A stretch of 64,000 nucleotides of DNA, taken from Ornithinibacillus californiensis (GTDB taxonomy: Bacteria > Bacillota > Bacilli > Bacillales > Amphibacillaceae). A program made the translations under genes and the position numbers. Shown here piece after piece: positions 20,511 through 30,470 of the stretch. Under the pieces are notes generated by a model that saw only the letters and a program-made list of their open reading frames with translations, was not told where the DNA came from and made no database searches. Position 1 is the first letter of the stretch, and each line of letters opens with the position of its first letter. The stretch covers positions 19,486 through 83,485 of the forward strand of contig NZ_LDUE01000068.1 in the NCBI RefSeq assembly GCF_001038485.1. Reading direction: 5' to 3'.

Positions 20511-22319
20511 CTATTCATCATCCATTTTCAACACTGCCATGAATGCTTCTTGCGGAACTTCAACAGATCCAACCATTTTCATCCGCTTCTTACCTTCTTT
20601 TTGTTTCTCAAGTAGTTTTCTTTTACGTGAAATATCTCCACCATAACATTTCGCTAGAACATTTTTACGCATTGCTTTAATTGTAGATCTAGCTACAATT
20701 TTATTACCAATAGCTGCTTGTATCGGCACCTCAAATTGTTGTCTAGGAATTAATTCTTTTAGCTTTTCTACGATTTGTTTTCCACGTTCATAAGCAAAAT
20801 CCCTATGTACGATGAATGATAAAGCATCAATTGTCTCAGCATTAAGTAAAATATCCATTTTCACAAGCTTAGATGGTCGGTAACCTAGTAATTCATAATC
20901 GAAGGAGGCATAACCTTTTGTATTTGATTTTAATTGGTCAAAGAAGTCATATACAATTTCAGATAATGGAATATGATAGATTACATTTACACGTATGTCA
21001 TCCAAGTATTCCATATCAATGAATTGTCCACGTTTCTTCTGGGCAATTTCCATTACTGCTCCAACGTACTCATTCGGCACCATAATCGTTGCTTTTACAA
21101 ATGGTTCACGAACCTCTTGTATCTTTTGAGGATCGGGCATCATCGACGGGTTATCGATAATGATTGCTTCTCCATCTGTTTGTTCTACTTCATAAATTAC
21201 ACTAGGTGCAGTTGTGATTAAATCAATCTTAAATTCACGCTCAATCCGTTCTTGGATTATTTCCATATGTAACAGACCTAAAAAGCCACAGCGGAATCCA
21301 AATCCTAATGCCTGTGAAGTTTCTGCTTCATATTGTAAAGCTGAATCATTCAATTCTAACCGTTCTAGTGCTTCACGTAAATCATTATATTTATTAGAGT
21401 CGACTGGATAAAGACCACAATATACCATCGGATTTAATCTTCTATAGCCTGGCAGTGGTTCAACCGCTGGATTATTAGCTAGGGTTATCGTGTCTCCTAC
21501 ACTTGTATCACCAACATTTTTAATCGATGCGGTTATATATCCAACATCTCCTACATTTAACTCTTTAAGCGGTAATGGCTTTGGAGTAAATACGCCAACT
21601 TCATTAACCTCAAACTCTTTACCATTGGCCATCATTTTAATCCTATCGCCAACCTTAACAGAGCCTTCCTTAATGCAGACATATGCAATTACGCCACGGT
21701 ACGAATCATATAATGAATCAAAGATCAATGCCTTTAACGGTTCATCGGGGTTACCTACAGGTGGAGGGACAGCCTCTGTTATTCTTTCTAGGATATCTTC
21801 AATACCTATATTCGCTTTAGCTGATGCTAATATAACATCATCCGGATTAATGCCGATAACTTCTTCTAATTCTTTTTTCACTCGCTCTGGATCAGCACTA
21901 GGTAAATCAATCTTATTAATAACAGGTATGATTTCCAAATCATTATCTAATGCCAAATAAACGTTAGCTAAAGTTTGTGCCTCAATTCCTTGTGCTGCAT
22001 CTACAACTAAAATAGCACCTTCACAAGCTGCAAGACTTCTAGATACTTCATATGTAAAATCGACATGTCCTGGTGTATCGATTAAGTGAAATGTATAATC
22101 CTCTCCACTTTTACTCTTATAATGTAGCTGTACTGCGTTTAATTTAATTGTAATTCCGCGTTCTCTTTCTAAATCCATTGCATCAAGCAATTGTTCTTTC
22201 ATTTCACGTTTTGTAACAGTTTGTGTATTTTCCAAAATACGGTCAGCCAGCGTAGACTTACCGTGGTCAATATGGGCTATGATAGAAAAATTACGTACAT
22301 TTTCTTGTTTTCTTGCCAT
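20511..22319 (-). CDS. lepA: Elongation factor 4 (LepA)
   Basis: LepA is a ribosome-dependent GTPase thought to help under stress and in 30S assembly. The 602 residues show the G-domain motifs AHIDHGKST (P-loop), DTPGHVDF (G3) and NKIDLPSA (G4), EF-G-like domains II, III and V, and the LepA-specific C-terminal domain with [17 protein letters not shown]. Length is typical. It lies downstream of yqxA across a structured repeat and is closed by a terminator at 20464-20499. Confidence 0.98.
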   Translation of the reverse strand: MARKQENVRNFSIIAHIDHGKSTLADRILENTQTVTKREMKEQLLDAMDLERERGITIKLNAVQLHYKSKSGEDYTFHLIDTPGHVDFTYEVSRSLAACEGAILVVDAAQGIEAQTLANVYLALDNDLEIIPVINKIDLPSADPERVKKELEEVIGINPDDVILASAKANIGIEDILERITEAVPPPVGNPDEPLKALIFDSLYDSYRGVIAYVCIKEGSVKVGDRIKMMANGKEFEVNEVGVFTPKPLPLKELNVGDVGYITASIKNVGDTSVGDTITLANNPAVEPLPGYRRLNPMVYCGLYPVDSNKYNDLREALERLELNDSALQYEAETSQALGFGFRCGFLGLLHMEIIQERIEREFKIDLITTAPSVIYEVEQTDGEAIIIDNPSMMPDPQKIQEVREPFVKATIMVPNEYVGAVMEIAQKKRGQFIDMEYLDDIRVNVIYHIPLSEIVYDFFDQLKSNTKGYASFDYELLGYRPSKLVKMDILLNAETIDALSFIVHRDFAYERGKQIVEKLKELIPRQQFEVPIQAAIGNKIVARSTIKAMRKNVLAKCYGGDISRKRKLLEKQKEGKKRMKMVGSVEVPQEAFMAVLKMDDE

Positions 22320-22511
22320 ACGTGGTGTTCACTCCTATTGCCTTTACCATTAAACAGTAAAAGTACAAATTTAATACTTACTATAGTAAAAATTCGATGA
22401 TTGCTAGGATGATTATAGCAATTGGAACCTATAGTTTCAAGAAAGAGTTGTTCATACGAGGCATAAAAATAAAATCATCGCTCAAATCTGAGTATCTTCA
22501 ATTAAAATTTA

Positions 22512-22751
22512 GAGACTGGGACAAAAGTAATTCTATTAAGGTTAAATCCGAACATCATTATTAGTGCACATACCCCGCCCCGGAAATATACTGCGCTTTC
22601 CGTGGGCGGCTGGTGAGCCTCCTCAGAGCTATCGCTCTTGCGGGGTCTCACCGATGCCTATCCTCCCACAGGAGTCTCCGTATATTTCCGGGGCTAATAT
22701 GGTGATTGTTCTCATTTTTAATTCATTTGATTTTAGTTATGTCCCAACCCC
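22512..22751 (+). repeat. Structured intergenic repeat, copy A (between yqxA and lepA)
   Basis: This is a 240-bp element. The outer ends GAGACTGGGACA (22512-22523) and TGTCCCAACCCC (22740-22751) can pair. A second stem is the perfect CCCCGGAAATATAC / GTATATTTCCGGGG. Between them lie GGTGAG/CTCACC, AGAGC-tatc-GCTCT and TCCT-cccac-AGGA hairpins. The GC-rich core stands out from the AT-rich surroundings. Near-identical copies are at 43129-43366 and 48262-48498. No believable protein is encoded. Confidence 0.92.
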
Positions 22752-22759
22752 CTCATTTG

Positions 22760-23092
22760 TTAGAAAAACAATTGAGAAATTTGATATAGAATTTGAACTA
22801 TTAGATCATAAAACCCTTGTACGATTACTTCCAGAAAGGATGCTGTTTTTTGGCTTAAGTGATCCGGATTAGAATTGGAAAGTTCTTGTGCAACTACTTG
22901 TTGATTTACAACCTCAGGTTCTTGTACAGTTTCATTAACCGTTTGTTGAACCTGTGCTTGCGTTTCCGTTACTTCTTGTATGGCAGTAGGTTTTATAGAT
23001 TCCACGGCCTTACCATTATAGTCAATCCCTACGATTGCCCCAACTAAGAAACATATAACTAACAGCAGCATCACAGATACAAATTTAAACAT
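22760..23092 (-). CDS. yqxA: YqxA family protein (DUF3679)
   Basis: This 110-residue protein lies between spoIIP and lepA, as yqxA does in B. subtilis. It has an N-terminal membrane helix (about 3-23, FVSVMLLLVICFLVGAIVGI), a Gln/Val/Glu-rich polar middle (about 35-75), and an amphipathic hydrophobic C-terminus (ILYQISQLFF). Its function is unknown. The start has GGGAGG upstream. It follows spoIIP by 15 bases and is probably co-transcribed with spoIIP, which suggests expression in sporulation. Confidence 0.85.
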   Translation of the reverse strand: MFKFVSVMLLLVICFLVGAIVGIDYNGKAVESIKPTAIQEVTETQAQVQQTVNETVQEPEVVNQQVVAQELSNSNPDHLSQKTASFLEVIVQGFYDLIVQILYQISQLFF

Positions 23093-23107
23093 TTCTAGAA
23101 CCTCCCT

Positions 23108-24274
23108 TTAATCGGAACTTACCTTTTCGGCATCCCAGTAAAACTCACTAAATACTTCTGCCAAGGCTTCCGCTGAACGATATAATTCCTCAAGATTATT
23201 ATCAACACCACCAATTTCAACTGTTAGGGCATTTTCATGTAAATCTTGGTTAAATACCCCATCTGTACCCGTTCCTTTCTTAGGTGGTAGTACACCCCTG
23301 CTTAGGCCTGGGTATTTTTCCTGCATGAATTTATGAAGCTTGCTGGCTATTTCGAGGTTTTTTTCATAATTTTTATTTTCTCCACCAATAACAAAAGCAA
23401 TTTTTGCGTATGATTTACCTTCAATAACTTTAGTAGTTATAGATTTTCTTTGTGAATCCCTATGAAAATCAAATACATATTGAATATTATTATTATTTGA
23501 AAATACTTCTTGAACATTATTACGAATCGCATCGTAGGATTGCCAATATTCCATGTTCTTTTCATCAAGCAACTTCATAGTATCTGTCTTATCAAGCACG
23601 TTACCAATACCATATTGATCCAACGTCTTGGAGAAGCGCTCACTAACCAACGAAATATTAACTTCACTATGTTGAGCAAGATTGGGATTAGTTACATCCG
23701 GGAGATGTGGTAAAAACGACTCGTAGTTATGAGTGTTATAGACAAACACAACTTTTTTATCTCCTGTAGAAGGCATGTCTTCATCTGGTGTTTTTGATTC
23801 ATCCTTGTCAACTTCTTCATCTACTACTGCCTCACGCTCTTTTAGCACTTCTTCAAGTGGTGGTGAAGATTCTATCGGCAGATTTGTGTAATTTGTTCCC
23901 TCACCAGCTATAAAAATTTCACTATCATAAATCGAGAAGCCTGGTAGTTCATTACCCAATAAACTTCTAGGATCATCCGGTTTAATACTTGTAGCAATTT
24001 GAAAAAGCGTTGAAGACAATTTAGGCATTTCTGTATCTGGCGGAAGTCCTTCCATAAATACACGGTTTTCCAACCCTAACAAATACATAAATGTCGAACT
24101 CTCTATTTCACTAGTCCAGTTCGTCAATGTGTTAGACGATAGGCGCAGAGCGGGTGATATTGAAGTGAAAATTCCAATGAATAAAAATAATAATAGAATA
24201 CTTATTAAATATAAGGCACTTTTCTTCAATAAAAAATAAATGCGTTTATTCTTATAATGATGAGGTCCGACCAT
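23108..24274 (-). CDS. spoIIP: Stage II sporulation protein P
   Basis: SpoIIP is the peptidoglycan amidase/endopeptidase of the SpoIIDMP engulfment machine. It acts in the space between mother cell and forespore membranes. The 388 residues show an N-terminal membrane anchor (about 17-38), a variable acidic linker (about 130-165), and the catalytic domain with VYNTHNYESF (zinc His), VFDFHRDSQR, and the Glu in VEIGGVDNN. Length fits the family. The order gpr-spoIIP-yqxA is the one in B. subtilis, where spoIIP is SigE-controlled. Confidence 0.96.
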   Translation of the reverse strand: MVGPHHYKNKRIYFLLKKSALYLISILLLFLFIGIFTSISPALRLSSNTLTNWTSEIESSTFMYLLGLENRVFMEGLPPDTEMPKLSSTLFQIATSIKPDDPRSLLGNELPGFSIYDSEIFIAGEGTNYTNLPIESSPPLEEVLKEREAVVDEEVDKDESKTPDEDMPSTGDKKVVFVYNTHNYESFLPHLPDVTNPNLAQHSEVNISLVSERFSKTLDQYGIGNVLDKTDTMKLLDEKNMEYWQSYDAIRNNVQEVFSNNNNIQYVFDFHRDSQRKSITTKVIEGKSYAKIAFVIGGENKNYEKNLEIASKLHKFMQEKYPGLSRGVLPPKKGTGTDGVFNQDLHENALTVEIGGVDNNLEELYRSAEALAEVFSEFYWDAEKVSSD

Positions 24275-24380
24275 AATGTTCCACCTTCCTAGTTCGTCTA
24301 TAGTAAAATCTATGACGAATTATCGGAAGGTAGAACCGATACTCTCATTTTTCACAAAATTTAATAGATTTATTCCTTAG

Positions 24381-25511
24381 TTATCTGGAGTACGAAGCAA
24401 AATTATCTACATCTACTGCTTCGTGTAATGCAGCATTAATGCCATTCGCTAGTACATGTGACATATCTACCATAAAACCATCTACTTCCTTTGGTGTAAC
24501 CATCATATTATAGCCGGTAGGGGTCAACACCTCCGAAATAAGCTTTCTTTTTTCCTCATCTGATAGATTACCTACTATACCTAAGAATGTTTGTCTCTTT
24601 TCGGCATCCGGCATGTCTTCCTCCGTATATTTCTTCCCACCAAAATTCATATTTGCCGGGGCTAATGCTTTCGAAGGACGGTCCTTTTCACGCCATTCCC
24701 TACCGAAATGTTTAAGAATATAATCAATGGTATCGCTTGTTATTGTTACAGCATCTACTACAGTTGGTACACCGATAGCAAGAACAGGTACACCAAGGGA
24801 TTCTTTACTTAGTTCCTTACGCTTATTTCCAACACCTGAACCAGGGTGAATTCCCGAATCTGAAAGTTGAATCGTTTCATTAACTCTTTCAATCGACCTC
24901 GAAGCTAAAGCATCAATTGCAATGACAAAATCAGGCTTAAACTTTTCCACAATTCCAAAGATAATATTGCTCGTTTCAATCCCCGTGACACCCATTACGC
25001 CAGGAGTTACCGCTCCCACTGGTCTATATCCTTCAGACACAGATTGATGTTCAAGCTTAAACAAGTGACTAGTTACCAATACCTTCTCAACTGTCATAGG
25101 CCCAAGGGCATCTGGTGTCACATTCCAATTTCCAAGGCCAACAACAAGTCCAGTTGCATCCTTCTTAATATTATTTTTCTCTAATAAGTTCTCTATTTCC
25201 CGCGCTAAAATTTTCGCGGCATTTTCTTGGCGCTTTGTATCTTGTTTTTTCACACCATCAGCATAGATGGTTACATAAGATCCTGGTTTTTTACCTAATA
25301 ATTCTGCACCTTCCTGATCGATTTCAACATAAGAGATCTTGATTCCATCTTCCTCTCGATCCTTGAGCTGTACACCTTTTATTTGATCTTCAGGTGGTGT
25401 TTCTTTTTCAACATACATATCTTTTGCTTCTACGGCTAAATCAGTACGAACCTGCAATTGGTTCTCGTTCATTTCCTTCATATCCAAAATAAAACGCATC
25501 CTTTCTGGCAT
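24381..25511 (-). CDS. gpr: Germination protease Gpr
   Basis: Gpr is made as a zymogen in the forespore and degrades small acid-soluble spore proteins during germination. The 376 residues contain [32 protein letters not shown] and [17 protein letters not shown], all typical. The propeptide and its cleavage site lie in the first 20 residues (near [11 protein letters not shown]). The start is uncertain: several in-frame starts exist (25511, 25499, 25478), and none has a strong ribosome site. I found no clear SigF or SigG promoter. rpsT diverges from it. Confidence 0.94.
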   Translation of the reverse strand: MPERMRFILDMKEMNENQLQVRTDLAVEAKDMYVEKETPPEDQIKGVQLKDREEDGIKISYVEIDQEGAELLGKKPGSYVTIYADGVKKQDTKRQENAAKILAREIENLLEKNNIKKDATGLVVGLGNWNVTPDALGPMTVEKVLVTSHLFKLEHQSVSEGYRPVGAVTPGVMGVTGIETSNIIFGIVEKFKPDFVIAIDALASRSIERVNETIQLSDSGIHPGSGVGNKRKELSKESLGVPVLAIGVPTVVDAVTITSDTIDYILKHFGREWREKDRPSKALAPANMNFGGKKYTEEDMPDAEKRQTFLGIVGNLSDEEKRKLISEVLTPTGYNMMVTPKEVDGFMVDMSHVLANGINAALHEAVDVDNFASYSR

Positions 25512-25663
25512 CTTAAAATCTCACAAATCTATAGCATTAGCCTTAACATTTTCAGTAAAAACATACAATATTACATAAAAAGAGCATTCACTACATTAGT
25601 CATTTCTTTAATAGATAAGGAAAGTAATGTAAATTTTTCTATTAGCTCAAAATAATTTTCTTA

Positions 25664-25692
25664 TTGAAAACAAGCGCTAACTTTGGTACAAT
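25664..25692 (+). promoter_or_regulatory. SigA promoter of rpsT
   Basis: TTGAAA (25664-25669), a 17-base spacer and TACAAT (25687-25692) lie about 50 bases before the rpsT start. Confidence 0.75.
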
Positions 25693-25740
25693 GTCTCTTG
25701 TTCAGTGTAATGAACGTTTGTGTTTCTAGGAGGTGAAATA

Positions 25741-26007
25741 ATGGCTAATATTAAATCCGCAATTAAACGTGTTGATGTAAACAATAAAAAGCGTGCTCAA
25801 AACCAATCAGACAAATCTGAAATGCGTTCACAAATAAAGCTAGTTGAAAAATTTGTTGAAGCAAATGATGTTGAAAATGCAAAAACTGCATTAACTGCTA
25901 CGATCAAGAAAATTGATAAAGCTGTACAAAAAGGTCTTATCCATAAAAATGCAGGTACTCGTCAAAAGAGTCGTTTAACTAAAAGAGTTAACGGACTTGG
26001 TGCCTAA
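25741..26007 (+). CDS. rpsT: 30S ribosomal protein S20
   Basis: S20 binds 16S rRNA early in 30S assembly. The 88-residue product begins [20 protein letters not shown] and is Lys/Arg-rich and helical, as usual. The ATG at 25741 is preceded by AGGAGGTG; the longer frame from 25720 merely includes the leader. It is one of the few plus-strand genes in this half, divergent from gpr and convergent with holA, with a shared terminator. Confidence 0.97.
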   Translation: MANIKSAIKRVDVNNKKRAQNQSDKSEMRSQIKLVEKFVEANDVENAKTALTATIKKIDKAVQKGLIHKNAGTRQKSRLTKRVNGLGA

Positions 26008-26010
26008 TTG

Positions 26011-26042
26011 AAAAAACGATCCCTTTAACAGGATCGTTTTTT
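26011..26042. terminator. Bidirectional terminator between rpsT and holA
   Basis: The stem AAAAAACGATCC (26011-26022) pairs with GGATCGTTTTTT (26031-26042) across an 8-base loop. A and T runs on both sides let it serve both convergent genes; it reaches the last base of the holA stop. Confidence 0.9.
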
Positions 26043-27061
26043 TATTGCTTTATTAGATTAAAAAGTAGTAACTCAAATGCCAATTCTTTTTCCATTTTCC
26101 CCTGCTTAATCATCGCATCCGTTTCCGTAAGTTGATCCATAATATATTCCAATCTCTTAACGGGAAGCTTTATTTCACGACTTAACGCAATCTTAATAAC
26201 ATACGGGTGAACACCTAATTGTTTTTGCATTTGACCAGAACTATAACCTTTTTGCTTCAGTAACTTGACACGTAAGATAGTTCGGAATTGAAAAGCTAAC
26301 AGCCCAATCAATGCTATTGGTTCTTCCTTCATTTTCTCTAAATCCTTATAGATAGAAATAGCTTTTGCCAAGTCACCATCCATCACTGCATCCACTAATC
26401 TAATGCCCGAACTACTAATCGTATGAGATACCAACTCTTCAGCAACCTGTCTTGTTACAGTACCGCCTTCTCCAACATAAAAAGATATTTTCTCTAACTC
26501 ACTTTCAATAATCTTTAGATCTGTGGAAAGTTCATTCTCGAATATAGGAAAAGCCTCATCTGCAATTGAAATGTTCAGCTGCTTTGCTAAATTCATAATC
26601 CAATTCTTCAGTTCGTATTCTTTAACTGGATTACATTCCGCTACAAGCCCTTTTTCTTTCAGTTGCTTACTGATTTTTTTTCGATCATCAATCTTTTCGT
26701 ACGGCGCAATAAGAACAAGAACCGTATAATCTACAGGTTTTTGCAAGTATTGCTCTAATACAGGCAGTTGATGTTCAAATGACAACTTGTCTGATTTAGC
26801 TTTTAGAAAGACTGCATTTGTAGCAATCACTAACTTCCTTTCACCAAAGAAAGGATACGTCTCTACATCTGCGATTACTTCTTGGATAGACGTTTCCGTT
26901 AAATCATATGTAGATAAGTTCTCTTCCTCGTCTAAAACATTTTTAACCAATAAATCCTTGATTTTCTGGATAAAATAATTTTCAGAACCATATAATAAAA
27001 TGACTTCTGGGATATTTTTCTTTAATTGTTTTACTGCCTCTGTATAAATCATGCTCTTCAC
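26042..27061 (-). CDS. holA: DNA polymerase III delta subunit HolA (YqeN)
   Basis: HolA is the delta subunit of the clamp loader, which opens the beta clamp. The 339 residues show the degenerate AAA+ fold with the N-terminal VILLYGSENYFIQKIKDLL segment, and three-domain length and spacing typical of the family. Position beside rpsT matches yqeN of B. subtilis. It converges on rpsT. Upstream there is about 300 bases with a stable hairpin (27108-27150) before the divergent small gene yqzM. Confidence 0.93.
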   Translation of the reverse strand: MKSMIYTEAVKQLKKNIPEVILLYGSENYFIQKIKDLLVKNVLDEEENLSTYDLTETSIQEVIADVETYPFFGERKLVIATNAVFLKAKSDKLSFEHQLPVLEQYLQKPVDYTVLVLIAPYEKIDDRKKISKQLKEKGLVAECNPVKEYELKNWIMNLAKQLNISIADEAFPIFENELSTDLKIIESELEKISFYVGEGGTVTRQVAEELVSHTISSSGIRLVDAVMDGDLAKAISIYKDLEKMKEEPIALIGLLAFQFRTILRVKLLKQKGYSSGQMQKQLGVHPYVIKIALSREIKLPVKRLEYIMDQLTETDAMIKQGKMEKELAFELLLFNLIKQ

Positions 27062-27107
27062 TCCACAATAGGTATATATTTTATGGTAATCCGTTGTTGA
27101 GTGAATA

Positions 27108-27150
27108 GCAAGAAAAACCGAGAGGGAAATTTGGGATAAGAATTTCCCTC
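27108..27150 (-). terminator. Hairpin with T-run upstream of holA
   Basis: A perfect 10-bp stem (GAGGGAAATT at 27122-27131 with 27141-27150) is followed on the minus strand by CTCGGTTTTTCTTG. It could stop comEC readthrough into holA or act in the holA leader. The rest of 27062-27362 shows no gene. Confidence 0.5.
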
Positions 27151-27362
27151 CCTATCTATATGAACGTTTAACATAATGCCCTAGGAACAATATGTTAAGC
27201 GATGTTTTCCTTTATTTATAGCATGACCCTTCTAGCCAAAAGTATAGTTGTCAAGTCTTTCTAATTTTGGTTATGCATAATCTATTTATGACATTTTTGT
27301 ATCATTGGTGGATTTTTTTATGTATTTAATTTATACTAAAGGTTGATATGGGAGGGTTAGCT

Positions 27363-27497
27363 ATGAATGAATTTGAAAAGAATCCGCAATCAAAAAATAA
27401 CGATGTTGTAGACTCCATTAAAGGGTTCGGATTTTCTTTAGTTTTCTTTCTTTTAATATTCTTTATAGGTGTAACAATTAGTGTAATTGGTTCTTAA
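27363..27497 (+). CDS. yqzM: Small membrane protein YqzM
   Basis: This is a 44-residue protein starting MNEFEKNPQSKNNDVVDSIK. A hydrophilic first half is followed by one membrane helix (about 23-42, ending SVIGS). A GGAGG ribosome site lies upstream of the ATG at 27363, and a strong terminator follows at 27517. It matches YqzM of B. subtilis, which lies between comEC and holA there too. Function is unknown. Confidence 0.88.
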   Translation: MNEFEKNPQSKNNDVVDSIKGFGFSLVFFLLIFFIGVTISVIGS

Positions 27498-27516
27498 GTA
27501 CATAAGTGTGGTGCAG

Positions 27517-27560
27517 GCAAAAGAGACTGGTAAAATTTCCGGTCTCTTTTGCTTTTTTAC
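27517..27560 (+). terminator. Terminator after yqzM
   Basis: A 14-bp stem GCAAAAGAGACTGG / CCGGTCTCTTTTGC (27517-27530 with 27539-27552, one T-G pair) is followed by TTTTTTAC on the plus strand. It confirms transcription of the small gene before it. Confidence 0.88.
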
Positions 27561-27576
27561 TAGGTCTATTTATAGA

Positions 27577-29841
27577 CTATGGCTTGAATAAATAAAAAGT
27601 TCCACTATTTTTAGTAAATCGATATGTAATTGCTCCTGACTCATCTGTTCTCAACGTTTTAACTTTTTGTTTTTTCAATAATTCCAGTACATCAGTTGAG
27701 GGATGACCATACCGATTATTTTTGCCAACAGAAATTAAAGCATAGTTTGGTTGAGTTTTTGAGATAAATAATGAATCTGAGGATGTGTTACTTCCATGAT
27801 GCGCAACCTTCAAGATGTCAATGTTTAATTCGGGGAACGTTTGAAGAATTTGACGCTCTGTCTCTTTATCGATATCACCTGTAAATAACCAATTCTGTTT
27901 CCCAAACTCCGAAAGAAAAACAAGTGAATTTTCGTTACTGCCCTTTTTATCTACCCGGGGAGAAAGAATAGTAAACCTCTTTCCTTTTATATCAAGGGTT
28001 TGTCCTGCTTTTACCCTTATTAATTTACTCTTAGTATTCGCATGTAACAAATCTTCATCAAGTTGGAAATACTCACTTACAACTATATTTTCCACAAAAA
28101 AATCTTCCAAGATGTGATGCACACTTCCAGCATGATCACCATCCTCATGACTAATGAATATCGCGTCAATCTTCTGTATACCCTTATATTGGAGAAAAGG
28201 TTTGATAATTCTTCTATAATTAGCATCTGATAACTCCTGCTCTCCAAATCCTACCTTAGCACCCGCATCAACCAAAAATACCCCTTTTCGAAATGGCAGC
28301 TCAATTACTATGGCATCTCCTTGTCCTATATCGAGCATAGTTACACTGCCATAGCTTGATAAATATGGCCTTATCACTAATATCAGTAACAACAGAGTTA
28401 TGGAAATACCATATATAAAAGCTTGTCTTAATCTTCCATTCTGAATCATCCCCATCATGGCTATTAATAAAGCATAATAGATGATGATAGTTAGGAGGGG
28501 AAAGCTACCGGTATACCAGGGAAAATAGGCTATTTGATCCACTATTTCAATAAAACCAACAAAAATATTCTCATGGATGACAGAAAAAAGTATGTCCAAA
28601 GGTTCTTGTATGAATCGTAATGGTGCAATAATTACTAAAACAAACATGAGTGGGATAACAAAAAATGTAAAATACGGTACAACAATAACATTGAGGAGAA
28701 CCGATAGTGGGTTTAGATGATAAAAATAGAGGAATTGTAATGGCATGATCATAAACTGTGAAATAAAACTTAACTTTAACATTTGTGTAAGTAGATTTCC
28801 TTCCAAAAGCCATTGTTTAGATAAAATAATCCCAAACGTTACAATAAATGATAATTGAAACCCTATCTGATAAATAATATAAGGATCTGCCATTATTAGA
28901 GCTAAGCAAGTAATACTGATTATGTCTGTTACGGTTAGCTTAACTTTTAATTTCTGGATTAGAATTACAATTATCACCATTAAGCTCGCTCGCCAGACGG
29001 ATGGAGCACCGCCAGCAAGAACCGCATACACCGGTAAGAACATGAGAATTAATAACTGAGCCTTTTCTTTAGTAAATAATCCAATCCTAACAGTTGATAA
29101 ATAGAGAAGCCCAACAACTAGCCCGATATGAAGACCCGAAATTGCTAATAAATGTGACAATCCCCACCTCTGAAATAATTCTGTTGTTTGATCATCAATC
29201 TGGCTATCATCCCCTAGTACTAATGCATTAATCCACCCGCTAGTTACCAAAGAAATTTGTTCAGAAATATGACCTTTGATCAATCCTCTCACCTGATAAA
29301 TCCAGTTTATCTTGTTTTCTTCTGAACAAGTAATCTCATCCAAAGTAGAAATCATTTCGTAATAAATCCCCATTGAAGCTAAGTACTTTTGATAATCAAA
29401 CTGTCCTGGATTTCCACTTCCGTCAGGTATCGTTATTTCCCCCTGGAAATTACACATTGCACCAGATTGAATAGTTGTAAGCGCAGAATGACTGTTGTTT
29501 GGGCTAAACACGGATACTCGGATTTTATGCTTAGTTTCAACCTCTTGAATATCAAACCGTAATAGGGTTTCGGATAAAGAAATAGGACTTATTATTTCAC
29601 CTATTAGATTCATTTCTTGAGGGGCATGATTAATATTTAGTAGTTGGATGGGAGGGATATATAGAAGAAAAAATAGATAAGAGGCTAGAGAAATAAGGAT
29701 AACTAACTTCTCTAACCGTCTAGATTTATATAAATAACTGAGCCAACATACTAAAACAACAAAAAACAAAATGGAATCAAATACAATCGTTAATCCACTG
29801 CAAACTACAGAGAGAGCAGGAATATACCAGTAGCCTTTCAT
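27577..29841 (-). CDS. comEC: DNA uptake channel protein ComEC
   Basis: ComEC forms the membrane channel for transforming DNA. The 754 residues start with membrane helices, then an OB-like extracellular domain (about 75-180), the Competence domain with many helices (about 200-480), and a C-terminal metallo-beta-lactamase-like nuclease domain with FISHEDGDHAGS and VAHHGSNTSSD. The start was placed at the ATG at 29839-29841 (AGAGG ribosome site); a longer frame from 29916 would overlap comEB. It is the last gene of the comEA-comEB-comEC unit. Confidence 0.95.
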   Translation of the reverse strand: MKGYWYIPALSVVCSGLTIVFDSILFFVVLVCWLSYLYKSRRLEKLVILISLASYLFFLLYIPPIQLLNINHAPQEMNLIGEIISPISLSETLLRFDIQEVETKHKIRVSVFSPNNSHSALTTIQSGAMCNFQGEITIPDGSGNPGQFDYQKYLASMGIYYEMISTLDEITCSEENKINWIYQVRGLIKGHISEQISLVTSGWINALVLGDDSQIDDQTTELFQRWGLSHLLAISGLHIGLVVGLLYLSTVRIGLFTKEKAQLLILMFLPVYAVLAGGAPSVWRASLMVIIVILIQKLKVKLTVTDIISITCLALIMADPYIIYQIGFQLSFIVTFGIILSKQWLLEGNLLTQMLKLSFISQFMIMPLQFLYFYHLNPLSVLLNVIVVPYFTFFVIPLMFVLVIIAPLRFIQEPLDILFSVIHENIFVGFIEIVDQIAYFPWYTGSFPLLTIIIYYALLIAMMGMIQNGRLRQAFIYGISITLLLLILVIRPYLSSYGSVTMLDIGQGDAIVIELPFRKGVFLVDAGAKVGFGEQELSDANYRRIIKPFLQYKGIQKIDAIFISHEDGDHAGSVHHILEDFFVENIVVSEYFQLDEDLLHANTKSKLIRVKAGQTLDIKGKRFTILSPRVDKKGSNENSLVFLSEFGKQNWLFTGDIDKETERQILQTFPELNIDILKVAHHGSNTSSDSLFISKTQPNYALISVGKNNRYGHPSTDVLELLKKQKVKTLRTDESGAITYRFTKNSGTFYLFKP

Positions 29842-29851
29842 TGTTTGGCCT

Positions 29852-30409
29852 CTATAATTTAAATAGTTCAGTAGCCTTCTCTTTGAGAGAAGTGAATTCT
29901 CTTGAATCGTTCTCATCTACCATTTCTAATAGTTCCTTAATTAATTGAGATTTTTCTTTATAATTTAAATCAAATGATAAATAATCTAATTCCACTTTTT
30001 CTGTCCTTACTCCCGCTTCTTTAAATAACTGGACAGCATATGGGTGATTTTTATAATCCTCTGCATAATAGACATTCTTTATGCCACTTTGAATTAGTTG
30101 CTTGGTACATTGTAAACAAGGATAATGCGTTACATAAACATCGGCGTTTTCCGTTGGCACTCCAAACTTAGCACATTGGAGGAGAGCATTTGCCTCTGCA
30201 TGAACAGTACGTACACAGTGACCATCAATAACATAACATTCATCATCGATACAATGAACACTCCCCGATACACTACCATTATAGCCACCTGCAATAATAC
30301 GCTTATCACGGACGATTGTTGCTCCGACCATAAGTCTTGTACATGTACTTCGTAGGGCTAAAAGCTGACTTTGCGCCATAAAATATTGATTCCATGATAT
30401 TCTTTCCAT
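29852..30409 (-). CDS. comEB: ComEB, dCMP deaminase family
   Basis: ComEB belongs to the dCMP/cytidine deaminase family and may act in dTTP supply; in B. subtilis it is linked to competence localisation. The 185 residues hold the zinc motif HAEANALLQCA and the second half PCLQCTKQLIQSG. It lies in the usual place between comEA and comEC. comEC starts ten bases after its stop. Confidence 0.94.
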   Translation of the reverse strand: MERISWNQYFMAQSQLLALRSTCTRLMVGATIVRDKRIIAGGYNGSVSGSVHCIDDECYVIDGHCVRTVHAEANALLQCAKFGVPTENADVYVTHYPCLQCTKQLIQSGIKNVYYAEDYKNHPYAVQLFKEAGVRTEKVELDYLSFDLNYKEKSQLIKELLEMVDENDSREFTSLKEKATELFKL

Positions 30410-30470
30410 TATCTTAACTCCCCTCTCTTTAAACCTAGTTTACCTTTCTATTAAATATATCGTCAATTAC

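Noticed and set aside
21490..21960. Plus-strand frame of 156 codons opposite lepA
   Set aside because: Shadow of lepA with Ser/Thr/Pro-rich composition and no motif.
22564..22872. Open frame of 102 codons on the plus strand through repeat copy A
   Set aside because: It runs through the conserved hairpins and into yqxA on the other strand, has no ribosome site, and similar frames in other copies are not alike in protein sequence.
25512..25640. SigF or SigG promoter for gpr
   Set aside because: GAATG- and GTATG-like -35 boxes exist, but no proper -10 follows at the right distance.
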